Positions 54,648-63,459 of a DNA stretch of 64,000 nt are shown piece after piece. The notes beneath the pieces are model-generated. The model worked only from the letters and a program-made list of their open reading frames with translations, was not told where the DNA came from and made no database searches. The number at the start of each line of letters is the position of its first letter. Position 1 is the first letter of the stretch. The position numbers and the translations under genes were made by a program. Source of the stretch: Nevskia sp. (lineage in GTDB: Bacteria; Pseudomonadota; Gammaproteobacteria; Nevskiales; Nevskiaceae); contig JALNYU010000022.1 in the NCBI GenBank assembly GCA_023229645.1, positions 1 through 64,000 on the forward strand, written 5' to 3'.

Positions 54648-55477
54648 CCGAGGCGGCCGACAGCGCAGTTGCGGTTGCCGCCGAGCACCGCGCGCCGGTC
54701 GTCAACGGTCAGACGCTGGCGCAGATGCCGGATGATCTGTACATCCCGCCGGATGCGCTGGAGGTCTTTCTCGAAACCTTTGAAGGCCCGCTCGATCTGC
54801 TGCTGTATCTGATCCGGCGCCAGAACGTCGATATTCTCGATATTCCGGTGCTGAAGATCACACAGCAGTACATGGAATACATCCGTTTGATGCGCGAGCT
54901 GCGGCTGGAATTGGCCGCGGAATATTTGGTGATGGCCGCGTGGCTGGCGGAAATAAAATCGCGCATTCTGCTACCGAAACCGCCCGCCGATCATGATGAT
55001 CCAGAAGGCGACCCGCGCATGGAGCTGGTGCGACGCCTGCAGGAATACGAGCGCTTCAAAACCGCAGCCGAAAATCTCGATGCCTTGCCCCGCGTCGGCC
55101 GCGAAATCGTGGTCGCCAAAGCGCCACCGGAGCGTTTGGAGAGCAGCCAGCCGCTGCCGGTGCCAGGCCTGCGCGAGCTGATGCTAGCGTTCCGGGATGT
55201 GCTCAATCGCGCCGCCATGTTTACCCACCACACGGTTGCGCGCGAGCCGCTTTCGGTGCGCGAGCGCATGAGCCGCGTGCTAGAGCAAGTGCGCGACGGC
55301 GCCAGCCGCTTCGAAGATTTGATCGACCCCAGCGAAGGCCGGGCGGGGATCGTCGTTTGCCTGCTGGCGGTACTGGAATTGGTGAAATCGGCGCTGCTGC
55401 AGATCGCGCAGGACGCGCCGTTTGCGCCGCTGCGGCTCGGTACGCCGGCGGCGGAGCCGACGCTCGAAGACGCATGA
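54644..55477 (+). CDS. scpA: Segregation and condensation protein A
   Basis: 277 residues. The kleisin of the SMC complex. The N-terminal motif ETFEGPLDLLLYLIRRQNVDILDIPVLKITQQYMEYI is typical, followed by AAEYLVMAAWLAEIKSRILLP and a C-terminal winged helix. It overlaps trpS (ATGA) and the next ABC ATPase (ATGA). scpB is not adjacent: two ABC transporter genes lie between. Confidence 0.95.
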   Translation: MTEAADSAVAVAAEHRAPVVNGQTLAQMPDDLYIPPDALEVFLETFEGPLDLLLYLIRRQNVDILDIPVLKITQQYMEYIRLMRELRLELAAEYLVMAAWLAEIKSRILLPKPPADHDDPEGDPRMELVRRLQEYERFKTAAENLDALPRVGREIVVAKAPPERLESSQPLPVPGLRELMLAFRDVLNRAAMFTHHTVAREPLSVRERMSRVLEQVRDGASRFEDLIDPSEGRAGIVVCLLAVLELVKSALLQIAQDAPFAPLRLGTPAAEPTLEDA

Positions 55478-56262
55478 CCGCCGCGCCGACAAACGCCGCA
55501 GCGACGCTGCAGCTACGTGCGGTGGCGAAACGCTATGGCGACAAAACGGCCGTCGCCGCGCTCGATCTCACGTTGTATCCCGGCGAGTTCTATGCCTTGC
55601 TCGGCGCCAACGGTGCCGGCAAAACAACGACGCTGCGGATGATCGCCGGCCTGCTACAGCCGGACGCCGGCAGCATCTCCCTTTGCGGCCACGACCTCGC
55701 CACGGCGCCGGTGCTGGCGAAGCAAAAGCTGGCGTTTCTGCCCGATGAGCCGCTGCTCTACGGCAAACTGCGCTGCAGCGAATACCTCGAATTTATCGCC
55801 GGGTTATGGCAGATAGACCCGACCCAGGCCGCGAAACGCGGTGAAGAGCTGCTGCGTTGGCTAGAGTTATGGCCGCAACGTGACAACTACTGCGATAGCC
55901 TTTCGCGCGGCATGCAGCAAAAGCTGACGTTGGTCGGCGCGTTGATTCACGCGCCACAGGTGCTGATTCTGGACGAGCCACTGACCGGGCTCGACGCCGC
56001 ATCATCGCGCAAGGTCAAAGATTTACTGGCGCAGCTGGCGCGCGACGGCCTAACGGTGCTGTTCACAACCCACATTCTCGAAGTCGCCGAGCGGCTGGCA
56101 ACGCGCATCGGCTTGATCCGCGCCGGCCAACTGATCGCCGAAGGCAGCCTCGATGAATTGCGCGCGCGCTTTGGCGCCTCGGACAGCACGTTGGAAGACG
56201 TCTTTTTATCGGCAACGTTTGATGGTGCCGAAGCGCTCGGCGCAGTCGGGCGCACCGTATGA
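55474..56262 (+). CDS. ABC transporter ATP-binding protein
   Basis: 262 residues. Walker A GANGAGKTTTLRM, signature LSRGMQQKLTLVGAL, Walker B QVLILDEPLTGLDAA, and His switch in FTTHILEV. It resembles ABC-2 exporter ATPases of the drug/Na type. ATG at 55474 overlaps the scpA stop. An upstream in-frame start inside scpA is less likely. It overlaps its permease by 4 bases. Confidence 0.93.
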   Translation: MTAAPTNAAATLQLRAVAKRYGDKTAVAALDLTLYPGEFYALLGANGAGKTTTLRMIAGLLQPDAGSISLCGHDLATAPVLAKQKLAFLPDEPLLYGKLRCSEYLEFIAGLWQIDPTQAAKRGEELLRWLELWPQRDNYCDSLSRGMQQKLTLVGALIHAPQVLILDEPLTGLDAASSRKVKDLLAQLARDGLTVLFTTHILEVAERLATRIGLIRAGQLIAEGSLDELRARFGASDSTLEDVFLSATFDGAEALGAVGRTV

Positions 56263-57785
56263 AATTGGCGCCCGGCGGCCTGCCGTGGCTGGTGTTTTGG
56301 GATGTGCGCATTCGCACCCGCACTTACGGTTTCGGCGGCCGGCCGTTGCTGGCGTTGCTGATTTACGGCGGGCTGATCGCCGCGGTACACGGCGGCGCTT
56401 GGTTGTTGTTACGCCGCTTCGGGCTCAATCGGCCAATTGATCTCGCTGCACCCGCGCTGATCGCGATCTACGCTGAGCTACTACTGCTGCTGTTCGCATT
56501 CATGCTGATGGCGGCGATCGCCAGCAGCTTCCGGCTGCTGCATTCCGGCCGCGCGCTGACCTTGCAGCTCGGCAGCCCGCTGCCGTTCGGGCGCGTGCTG
56601 TTGGCGCAGGTGCTGAGTTTGGTGTTTAGCACGTGGTCGATTCCGCTGTTGTTTGCGATCCCGGTGGCGAATGTCAGCGCGCTGCTCGGCCAGCCGGTAC
56701 TGCTGCTGATTTATCCGGTGACGATTGCACTGGCGGTTTGCGCGCAGGCGCTGACGCTGCTGTTCGCGAGCGGTTTGTTGCGGCTGTTCGGCGTGGTTCG
56801 GATGCGGCGGCTGATGCCGTACATCCAAGCAATCGTGCCGTTGCTGATCGTTACGCTGAATCTTTTCGAGCGCGGCAACCCGCGGTCTCAGACGCATAAC
56901 GCCGACTTCGGGCAATGGTTTGAAATCCTGGCGGCGCCGATGCGGTTGCCCGCGCGGGCGATTGCCGGTGAGCCGGTGGCGCTGGCGGCTTTGCTCGTCG
57001 TCGCCGGCCTACTGCTGTGGCTGGCTTTGCGCGCGGCCAGCCGCGGCGTGCGGGTGGCGTTGACCACGCCGGATACCGTTGCGGCGCCGGCGGCACGGCG
57101 GCAATCCGCATCGGCCGGACTACGGTTTCAGCGCGGCCTGCTGCGGGCAATGGTGTTGAAGGAATGGCGCACGACGGTACGCGAACCGCGCTTGGCGATT
57201 TCTCTGTTAGCAACACCGTTGTTTGTCCTGCCGCTGTTCTATAGCCGCTTGTTCACCGGCCAGTTTTCACCGTCGATGGCGGTCGTCGCGGCCTTGCTCG
57301 CCACCGCCCAGCTTTGTCAGCGGACCGCGAACTTAACGATCAGCGCTGAAGAAGCGCCCGCCTTGCTCGGCTCTGCGCCGCAAGCGCGCGGTCGCATCAT
57401 CGCGTATAAATGCGCCGCAGCGCTGCTGCCGGTGATCGGTTTGATGTCGATCGCAGCAGTTTGGATCGGCTACTACGATCCTTGGCGCGGCATGGTTTGC
57501 TTTGTTTGCGGCCTCGGCGCTTCGTTCTGCTTATGCGCGATTGAAGTGGCACGGCCGTACCCGGCGCCCCGGCGTTCGTTCGTGCAAGTTACCGCGGGTC
57601 GGCGCAAACGCAATCCGCTCGATATTTTGGCGATCTTATTTGTTGAACTCGGCTGGGCTGCTGGCGCTTGGTTTCTGGCCGAGCGCAGCCTCTGGGGCGC
57701 GTTGATCGTATTCGGCGTGCTCGTTGTGCCGTTCCTGCAGTGGTGGCGAGACGCCAACAAGCAGTCGTTGCTGGGTTATTATTGA
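56259..57785 (+). CDS. Large ABC-type permease partner
   Basis: 508 residues with about 11-12 hydrophobic segments, arranged as two halves around a central soluble linker at ~285-310. It has no ATPase. It should form an exporter with the ATPase it overlaps. The substrate is unknown. 187 bp separate it from scpB, so scpB probably has its own promoter. Confidence 0.85.
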   Translation: MKLAPGGLPWLVFWDVRIRTRTYGFGGRPLLALLIYGGLIAAVHGGAWLLLRRFGLNRPIDLAAPALIAIYAELLLLLFAFMLMAAIASSFRLLHSGRALTLQLGSPLPFGRVLLAQVLSLVFSTWSIPLLFAIPVANVSALLGQPVLLLIYPVTIALAVCAQALTLLFASGLLRLFGVVRMRRLMPYIQAIVPLLIVTLNLFERGNPRSQTHNADFGQWFEILAAPMRLPARAIAGEPVALAALLVVAGLLLWLALRAASRGVRVALTTPDTVAAPAARRQSASAGLRFQRGLLRAMVLKEWRTTVREPRLAISLLATPLFVLPLFYSRLFTGQFSPSMAVVAALLATAQLCQRTANLTISAEEAPALLGSAPQARGRIIAYKCAAALLPVIGLMSIAAVWIGYYDPWRGMVCFVCGLGASFCLCAIEVARPYPAPRRSFVQVTAGRRKRNPLDILAILFVELGWAAGAWFLAERSLWGALIVFGVLVVPFLQWWRDANKQSLLGYY

Positions 57786-57972
57786 TTGGGTTTCTCGGCA
57801 TTAAATGCCGCAGCAGCAGCTGACTGAGCGCATTGGTTCGGAGTAAGGCGCACAGAAACCACGTCGATTATTTCATTGTTGAGTCGGCAATGCGCAGTGT
57901 CTTGCGTTGCTCGATCCCAAGCCAATTCCATTATTTTGTTCAATGGTTTCGTGCCGACTCAAGCAATAAACG

Positions 57973-58812
57973 TTGTCGAAGAACATTGAGATCGTGGAAG
58001 AAGAGACACAGGCCCTGGTTTTAAGCGAGGACGCGGCGAGCGAAACGCCAGCGGTGGATCTCGCCCAAATCGCGCTTATTTTCGAAGCCTTGCTATTGGC
58101 CGCCGATGGCCCGCTGTCGCTCGATCAGCTGAACAAGCTGGTGGGCGTCGAATTTAATCTGCAGAAACGGGAACTGCGCACGGCGCTGACGCTGCTCGGT
58201 AGCCGTTACGAAGGCAGCGCCAGTCAGCTGGTCGAAGTCGCCAGCGGTTGGCGCTTGCAAGTACGGCCCGAGTACGCCGAGTGGGTTGCCCGTCTCTGGC
58301 AGGAAAAGCCGCCGAAATATTCGCGCGCCTTGCTCGAAACGCTGGCGCTGATCATCTATCGCCAGCCGATCACCCGCGGCGAGATTGAAGATGTGCGCGG
58401 CGTTGCCGTATCCAGCAACATCTTGCGCACGCTGCTGGAGCGCGGCTGGATCCGCGAGCTGGGCCACAAAGAAGTGCCGGGTCGCCCGGCTTTATTCGGC
58501 AGCACGGCGCAGTTTCTCGATGACTTCAATCTGAAATCGCTGGACCAATTGCCGGCGCTGCCGGACATCAAGGATCTCGAACAGCTTGAAGCGGCGCTGG
58601 CGCGTATCAGCGGCGCTTTGCCGGCGCCGAGTGATGACGACGATGCGGCCGAGCCCCAACTTGCGGCTGATGCGCTAGAACCGGCTGCCGATGTTGGCGG
58701 TGTCGCCGTTGACGCCATCGACGTTACTGACGCTGCTTTGCCGGCGCCCGACGCTGCCGAAACTGAATCACCCGCTGAACCGCTGCCCCCTACGGATACA
58801 ACGAGCCTTTGA
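57973..58812 (+). CDS. scpB: Segregation and condensation protein B
   Basis: 279 residues. Two winged helices of the SMC partner ScpB: IFEALLLAADGPLSLDQLNKLV and KYSRALLETLALIIYRQPITRGEIEDVRGVAVSSNILRTLLERGWI, with GRPALFGSTAQFLDDF. The last ~75 residues are an Asp/Ala/Pro-rich acidic tail. The start is uncertain: TTG at 57973 or GTG at 57994, neither with a strong ribosome site. Its stop overlaps the rluB start (TTGA). Confidence 0.93.
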   Translation: MSKNIEIVEEETQALVLSEDAASETPAVDLAQIALIFEALLLAADGPLSLDQLNKLVGVEFNLQKRELRTALTLLGSRYEGSASQLVEVASGWRLQVRPEYAEWVARLWQEKPPKYSRALLETLALIIYRQPITRGEIEDVRGVAVSSNILRTLLERGWIRELGHKEVPGRPALFGSTAQFLDDFNLKSLDQLPALPDIKDLEQLEAALARISGALPAPSDDDDAAEPQLAADALEPAADVGGVAVDAIDVTDAALPAPDAAETESPAEPLPPTDTTSL

Positions 58813-59756
58813 ACGCAGAACGAATTCAGAAAGTCCTGGCCGATGCCGGCGTTGCCTCGCGCCGCGCAATCGAAGACATGATCGGCGAGGGCCGCATCCG
58901 CGTGAACGGTGAGCCGGCGACGGTGGGCCAGAAAATCAGCAGCGGTGACCGCGTAACCGTCGATGGTCGGCAAGTCCGCCACTCGCAGGCGCCCGCCGCA
59001 ACGCGCGTGCTGCTCTACAAAAAGCGCGTGGGCGAACTGGTAACGCGCGACGATCCCGACGGCCGCCGTACTGTTTTCCGCAAACTGCCGCCGCTCGACA
59101 CCGGCCGCTGGATCGCGGTCGGCCGGCTCGACATCAACACCTCCGGTTTGCTGCTGCTGACCAACGACGGCGAACTGGCGCGCCGCCTAACCCACCCGAG
59201 CTACGAGCTGGAGCGCGAATACGCCGTGCGCGTGCTCGGCGACGTCGGCGCAGAGGTGCTCGAGCGCCTGCGCAAAGGCGTGCAGCTGGAAGACGGGCCG
59301 GCGCATTTTGAATCGATCGAACCCGGCGATCACAACGATGACGAGCGCCTGTCCGACGAACCCGGCGAGCGCACCACCAGCGCCAACACCTGGTGGCACG
59401 TCACGCTGAAGGAAGGCCGCAACCGCGAAGTGCGGCGCTTGCTGGAATCGCAGGAATTAAAAGTCAGCCGTTTGATCCGCGTGCGCTACGGTCCGATCAT
59501 GCTCGGCCGCGGCATCAAATCGGGCGGCTGGCGCGAACTGGAAGGCGACGAGCTGAACCAACTGCGCACGGCTGTGAAATTCGAAATCCCGAAAAAAGTG
59601 CGCGCCCCGCGCCCGGGTGCCGAACGCGGAAGCCGCCGTACAGCACCGCGCGATCTCGACGATGGTGGTGCGCCGCGCCGCGATGCCGCGAAGAAGACAG
59701 AGCGCAACGCCAAGCCGTCCGGCTGGACCGGCTACAAGCCGCGCAAGCCGGGTTAA
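58809..59756 (+). CDS. rluB: 23S rRNA pseudouridine(2605) synthase
   Basis: 315 residues. S4 RNA-binding domain (ERIQKVLADAGVASRRAIEDMIGEGRIRVNG), then the RsuA-family catalytic domain with Asp in GRLDINTSGLLLLTNDGELA and LKEGRNREVRRLLES. A basic Arg/Lys/Pro tail at the C-terminus (from ~265) is common in this family. TTG start within the scpB stop; translation is coupled. Confidence 0.93.
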   Translation: MNAERIQKVLADAGVASRRAIEDMIGEGRIRVNGEPATVGQKISSGDRVTVDGRQVRHSQAPAATRVLLYKKRVGELVTRDDPDGRRTVFRKLPPLDTGRWIAVGRLDINTSGLLLLTNDGELARRLTHPSYELEREYAVRVLGDVGAEVLERLRKGVQLEDGPAHFESIEPGDHNDDERLSDEPGERTTSANTWWHVTLKEGRNREVRRLLESQELKVSRLIRVRYGPIMLGRGIKSGGWRELEGDELNQLRTAVKFEIPKKVRAPRPGAERGSRRTAPRDLDDGGAPRRDAAKKTERNAKPSGWTGYKPRKPG

Positions 59757-59864
59757 GCATCTGTAGATAACCGCCGTCGCTGCGCCTGCATTGTTGGTGC
59801 GGCGGGCGTCACCGGCGCGAGCAGACGGAACGAACACGCGTTACACAATCGCAAGGAGCGAACG

Positions 59865-60515
59865 ATGGATATCAAAAAGCAGGACACGGCGTTGTTGGTG
59901 GTCGATCCGCAGAACGATTTTCTCAGTGAAACCGGCGCCACCTGGGGTTTGGTCGGTGACAGCGTCACCGAGAACAATACGATCGGCAATATCGATCTGC
60001 TATTCCGAACCGCAAAGCGCGCCGACTTCGCCGTCTTCATTTCGCCGCACTATTACTACCCGACCGATCACGGCTGGAAGTTCGTCGGCACCGTCGAAAA
60101 AATCATGCACGACATCAACATGTTCGGGCGTGCCGGCGCGCTGACCTTAGAAGGCTTCAAAGGCTCCGGCGCAGACTGGCTGGAGCGCTACAAACCGTTC
60201 ATCGAAGACGGCAAGACGGTGGTCGTTAGCCCGCACAAAATCTACGGGCCGGAGAATAACGATCTCGCGCTGCAACTGCGCAAACGCGGCATCGGCAAAA
60301 TCATTCTCGCCGGCATGTCGGCCAATCTCTGCGTTGAAGCTCATTTGCGTGAACTCATCGAGCAAGGTTTTGAAGTCGCCGTCGTGATCGACGCCACTGC
60401 TGGTGCGCGCCATCCCGAACTCGGCGACGGCTACAAATCCGCGATCGTGAATTTTGGTTACATCGCGAATGCGGTTGTCACAACACAAGAAGTTGTTGCG
60501 GCGATGGCAGCTTAA
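59865..60515 (+). CDS. Isochorismatase-fold cysteine hydrolase
   Basis: 216 residues. The catalytic Asp is in LLVVDPQNDF. A Lys (VSPHKIYG) and the nucleophile Cys (ILAGMSANLCVEAHLREL) complete the triad. The family hydrolyses amides such as nicotinamide or isochorismate; the substrate here is unknown. AAGGAG lies before the ATG. It is alone in its transcription unit. Accessory sequence begins immediately after it. Confidence 0.88.
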   Translation: MDIKKQDTALLVVDPQNDFLSETGATWGLVGDSVTENNTIGNIDLLFRTAKRADFAVFISPHYYYPTDHGWKFVGTVEKIMHDINMFGRAGALTLEGFKGSGADWLERYKPFIEDGKTVVVSPHKIYGPENNDLALQLRKRGIGKIILAGMSANLCVEAHLRELIEQGFEVAVVIDATAGARHPELGDGYKSAIVNFGYIANAVVTTQEVVAAMAA

Positions 60516-60550
60516 GTTAAGGGGTGTCACGCGGGTAGGTGGCACTTGCT

Positions 60551-60610
60551 TCGGGTTCTGGGGGCATGGAAGTCCGCATTTATTATCGGCGCAGGTTCCT
60601 CAGAACCCGA
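60551..60610. repeat. 10-bp inverted repeat at the core/accessory boundary
   Basis: TCGGGTTCTG at 60551-60560 is perfectly complementary to 60601-60610, with 40 bp between. It lies between the cysteine hydrolase and the GIY-YIG gene. It could be a weak terminator shared by both convergent genes. Confidence 0.4.
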
Positions 60611-60624
60611 CATACGGCCCGGTA

Positions 60625-61260
60625 TCATTTGAGCCGAGCCGTACCGCTCACCAAGCGGCGATGCGCCACGTCGGCTTGAAGCGCTAGTTGGGCCGGCCCC
60701 GCGATTTGATTGGCTGAAGCTGCAACTGTAGGCATTAAGGAGAAAAAAGCTTGGCACCGCTCAACCACGGTGGACATAGATGATGTGCGGAACACTTCGG
60801 TGTGTAAGCGCTCACAACCAACTGATATAGCGTCAATTGCCGTTTTTTCCCATAGCCGCTTACAGGGCCAATAGCCCACAACTTGTAAAAGAGGAGCCGC
60901 ACACCGGTGCTTCTGTAGCCGCTCTGACAAGCTTGCTGCGAAGCCGAGCTTGAAGCGACCGGGGTCGTGAATTGGTTCCAGTGCGAGCAGATAAAAAACG
61001 CCTAGCTCTGCGTCTGATACCGCAATGTCTGCTGTTTTGGATATTGAACTTGTAGCGTCCAATTCCGAGCGCTGCCTTAGCTCCGCGAGAATGAGCTGAG
61101 CATCTTCATAAGATACATACGCGATGAGTTGGCCTTTGCTGCTGGCGCTACGCTGTTTTGTTGTCTGGATGTTAAGGCGTGCCACCAGTTTGAAGATGGA
61201 TTGCCTCCGCTTGCCGGCTTGATCAGCAAGATCGACTACAGATATAGGGTCGTTTGTCAT
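60625..61260 (-). CDS. GIY-YIG-like protein with N-terminal HTH-like domain
   Basis: 211 residues. An N-terminal segment (SVVDLADQAGKRRQSIFKLVARLNI) looks like a helix-turn-helix. The central part, LGVFYLLALEPIHDPGRFKLGFAASLSERLQKHRC, matches the GIY-YIG core of the T5orf172 type: FYLL in place of GIY, then KLG and the Arg/His. Activity is therefore uncertain. I chose the ATG at 61260; a TTG at 61278 would start inside IS-derived sequence. No good ribosome site is seen. It lies at the edge of an accessory segment. Confidence 0.6.
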   Translation of the reverse strand: MTNDPISVVDLADQAGKRRQSIFKLVARLNIQTTKQRSASSKGQLIAYVSYEDAQLILAELRQRSELDATSSISKTADIAVSDAELGVFYLLALEPIHDPGRFKLGFAASLSERLQKHRCAAPLLQVVGYWPCKRLWEKTAIDAISVGCERLHTEVFRTSSMSTVVERCQAFFSLMPTVAASANQIAGPAQLALQADVAHRRLVSGTARLK

Positions 61261-61271
61261 TCGTTCTTTTA

Positions 61272-61830
61272 AGCCCAACGAGTCTGTAGAAAATGCCCAC
61301 CAGCGCTTTCACCCGAACGCGCAAAAGCGGTGATCGGCTCTAATGCCGCGTTGTTTGATCGGAATACGATCATCTGACGATTCCATTGTTTAGTCGGCCT
61401 CGGCGGAGGCAGGGCCGTGTTGGACGATATCCAACCGATTCTGTCATTGCCAAGTGCTTCATGGCGCCTTGCCTTGCAGCTTTTGTACGTTGTGCACCAA
61501 GGCAAATAGCTTCCACTGTGCATCCACCTTGCGTCGGGTTCTGAGCGCGAATCGGTGCAGGTGGTGATTGTGCAGGTTGCCGAAGACCGGTTCGACGATG
61601 CCGAGGCGTCGGCCGTACAGTAATAGCCCTTCACGGCTGTCGATCCGGGCTTTCATCGCCGTGGTTTGCGGGTGCAGGTCTTTGGCCTTGCTGCCGCGAA
61701 GAAGGTGACTTTTCAAAAGGCACCGACGTCCGGCTTGCGCAGGCACTGCGTCCGGAGTGGGCAGCCTTGGTAGAGGGCTTTCGTTCCTCCAAAACACAAG
61801 AAGAACAAGGGTCGGACACTGAGGTTTCCG
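61272..61830 (-). pseudogene. IS1182-like transposase remnant, frameshifted and truncated
   Basis: About the last 120 codons of a DDE transposase remain on the minus strand. One frame, from about 61830 to 61735, reads ALYQGCPLRTQCLRKPDVGAF then stops. The adjoining frame (to 61459) continues with MKARIDSREGLLLYGRRLG, VEPVFGNL and KVDAQWKLFALVHNVQKL, the conserved C-terminal block of IS1182. A frameshift near 61735 splits them, and the N-terminal ~75% is missing. Non-coding sequence to about 61272 ends with TTTTCTACAGACTCGTTGGGC, probably the IS end. The DDE triad is therefore incomplete. Confidence 0.8.
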
Positions 61831-61880
61831 TTCATTTTTAATAAAATCCAGTCCGCCCCCAATTTTTCGTATGCACCATG

Positions 61881-62105
61881 CTATGCGACCGACCGTGTTG
61901 CATAGTAAAAACCAACAATCAACAGTACAGGAATAATCAACGATGAAATAACCATGAGAATGTTTGCTATTCTATTGTTGCGAAAAATTTTTATTAGGTG
62001 GCAGGCTGTAATTGACGTTTGAAAAAAAGCGATCAGGTAAAACACCCAAGAGAACTGGCTATCAGCCATCGCGGCAAGGAATCCTTCAAATGGAGTTAAA
62101 CTCAT
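61881..62105 (-). CDS. Small two-helix membrane protein, candidate immunity protein
   Basis: 74 residues. Two hydrophobic stretches: about residues 18-37 (FSWVFYLIAFFQTSITACHL) and 46-69 (RIANILMVISSLIIPVLLIVGFYYA). The loop between is basic. Its ATG overlaps the stop of the upstream hydrolase by 4 bases, the last link of a four-gene operon. Position after a probable T6SS effector makes it the likely immunity gene. No family is recognised. It is distinctly AT-rich. Confidence 0.7.
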   Translation of the reverse strand: MSLTPFEGFLAAMADSQFSWVFYLIAFFQTSITACHLIKIFRNNRIANILMVISSLIIPVLLIVGFYYATRSVA

Positions 62106-62920
62106 TTATTGAACTCCAAGAAATTCCATCTAACTCGGTCAAAGTATTTGATGAAATCATTGCTGCTATTCCCTGTGGTTGTATTCACATAATCCCATTG
62201 CCCTTTTCCTTTGTTGGAGTAGATTCCGCGTTCGATTGGCAACCCTGCATAAGCATTTTGCTGCGGGTCTGCGGAGTTTCTGCCAATCAGTTTGTTGAGC
62301 CAAGTAAGTGGGCGGTGAATGGTGTAATCAGAGTTGCCTTGATAAATGGCGATTGATTTATCATTTTTCGCAACAACTACTTGAATGTGATGGGCCACGC
62401 CACCGCTTGCGCTCCCCTTCGTATCGTGAGCTAGGGCCAATATATCGCCGGGCTGCAATTCTTCCAGCGTAGCGACCGCAACAGTATTGACGCCGGTTCG
62501 CTGCATGTCCGGTGCGCCGTAAGATAGCATGACCATTTCCGCGAAGCCGTAAATATTGGAGGCGTGGCGGTCGTGTTCGGATGTGTTGTAAATCTCCATG
62601 TTGCGGAACGTGCGGACCCCGGTTGTGAGCTTAACCGGCAAGCCTTTCGGTTCTGCATATTCACACAGCAAACGAATGGCGAAGTCTTCGCAAGTGAATC
62701 TGTTGCTTTTAATGTCGCCGTCTCTGTTCCAGTACTGTTCTGTGCGTAACCTCTCGGCAATGCTGGGAACATTCTTCTGAAAATCTATGATGTCTGCCGA
62801 AGACCAGAATCTTGATGTTTTCCAGAAGACTTTTAGTTTTACTTTCGCGCCCTGTTTATCTGCTTTCGGGGTGAGTGCAATGGAGCGAGCCATTAGCGTA
62901 GATAGGGCTTCGGCGCTCAT
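62102..62920 (-). CDS. Candidate T6SS effector, NlpC/P60-like cysteine hydrolase
   Basis: 272 residues, no signal peptide. C77 sits at the start of a helix (NRFTCEDFAIRLLCEYA). It is followed by LEELQPGDILALAHD, then GGVAHHIQVVVAKNDKSIAIYQGNSD with H177/H178 and Q194/N196 as candidate catalytic partners. Cys-helix, LxPGDI strand and His strand in this order are the layout of NlpC/P60 and related peptidoglycan hydrolases. The identity level is low and substrate unproven; an acyltransferase or transglutaminase-like role is possible. Both neighbours overlap by 4 bases: a PAAR protein upstream and a membrane protein downstream. It lacks its own PAAR domain, so it should be carried as separate cargo. 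Confidence 0.7.
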   Translation of the reverse strand: MSAEALSTLMARSIALTPKADKQGAKVKLKVFWKTSRFWSSADIIDFQKNVPSIAERLRTEQYWNRDGDIKSNRFTCEDFAIRLLCEYAEPKGLPVKLTTGVRTFRNMEIYNTSEHDRHASNIYGFAEMVMLSYGAPDMQRTGVNTVAVATLEELQPGDILALAHDTKGSASGGVAHHIQVVVAKNDKSIAIYQGNSDYTIHRPLTWLNKLIGRNSADPQQNAYAGLPIERGIYSNKGKGQWDYVNTTTGNSSNDFIKYFDRVRWNFLEFNK

Positions 62921-63459
62921 TCGGCTATCTCCTTGGCAATTTCGCAGTCCAGCGCATCGCCGTAGTTTCCGGCGACAATTTTTGTTTTTCCATCAGCCTC
63001 TGTGACGCCCTCAACGATTGCCCCTTGAGCATCGAAAAGCCTATATGGGATGCCGTCTAGCGGATTCCCGTCTTGATCCTCAAGAATGATGTATTGGTCG
63101 TAGTCGCAATTCTCGTGCTTGAGAGGTGCATATACAGGTATCCATTCCCCATCTTGGCCTGGCTTAAACGTTTCCGGTGCGGCTTCGCCGCTCTCCTTGC
63201 CCACGCCGTCAATGTCGTTCAGGCTGGAATAACAGGGGCATCCGCCGCTTGTCGTCATGCCGTGAATGACCTGTGCGCGGCCATTGGTGAGCGTGGATAG
63301 CGGGAAGCCTTCGACAATCACGCAGCTTTTACGGCAGGCGATGCGAGCACCTTGGAAGCTGTAGGCCCGCCCGTGGCTGGTGCAGGTCTGATCGCCTTCA
63401 ACTACCGTGCCGCCGCACGCGGTTTTGTCGCCGTAGCGAATCCATCCGATGATCTTCAC
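62917..63459 (-). CDS. PAAR-domain protein with C-terminal extension
   Basis: 180 residues. Residues 1-~95 are PAAR: MKIIGWIRYGDKTACGGTVVEG, GARIACRKSCVIVEGF and GRAQVIHGMTTSGGCPC, with the Cys/His that usually bind Zn at the tip of the T6SS spike. The last ~75 residues (YDQYIILEDQDGNPLDGIPYRLFDAQGAIVEG) form a small beta-sandwich extension like those linking spike proteins to cargo. It overlaps the gene upstream and downstream by 4 bases each. Confidence 0.82.
   Translation of the reverse strand: MKIIGWIRYGDKTACGGTVVEGDQTCTSHGRAYSFQGARIACRKSCVIVEGFPLSTLTNGRAQVIHGMTTSGGCPCYSSLNDIDGVGKESGEAAPETFKPGQDGEWIPVYAPLKHENCDYDQYIILEDQDGNPLDGIPYRLFDAQGAIVEGVTEADGKTKIVAGNYGDALDCEIAKEIAE

Noticed and set aside
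61269..61634. 121-codon minus-strand frame overlapping the IS remnant
   Set aside because: It is out of frame with the recognisable transposase blocks and has no family features.
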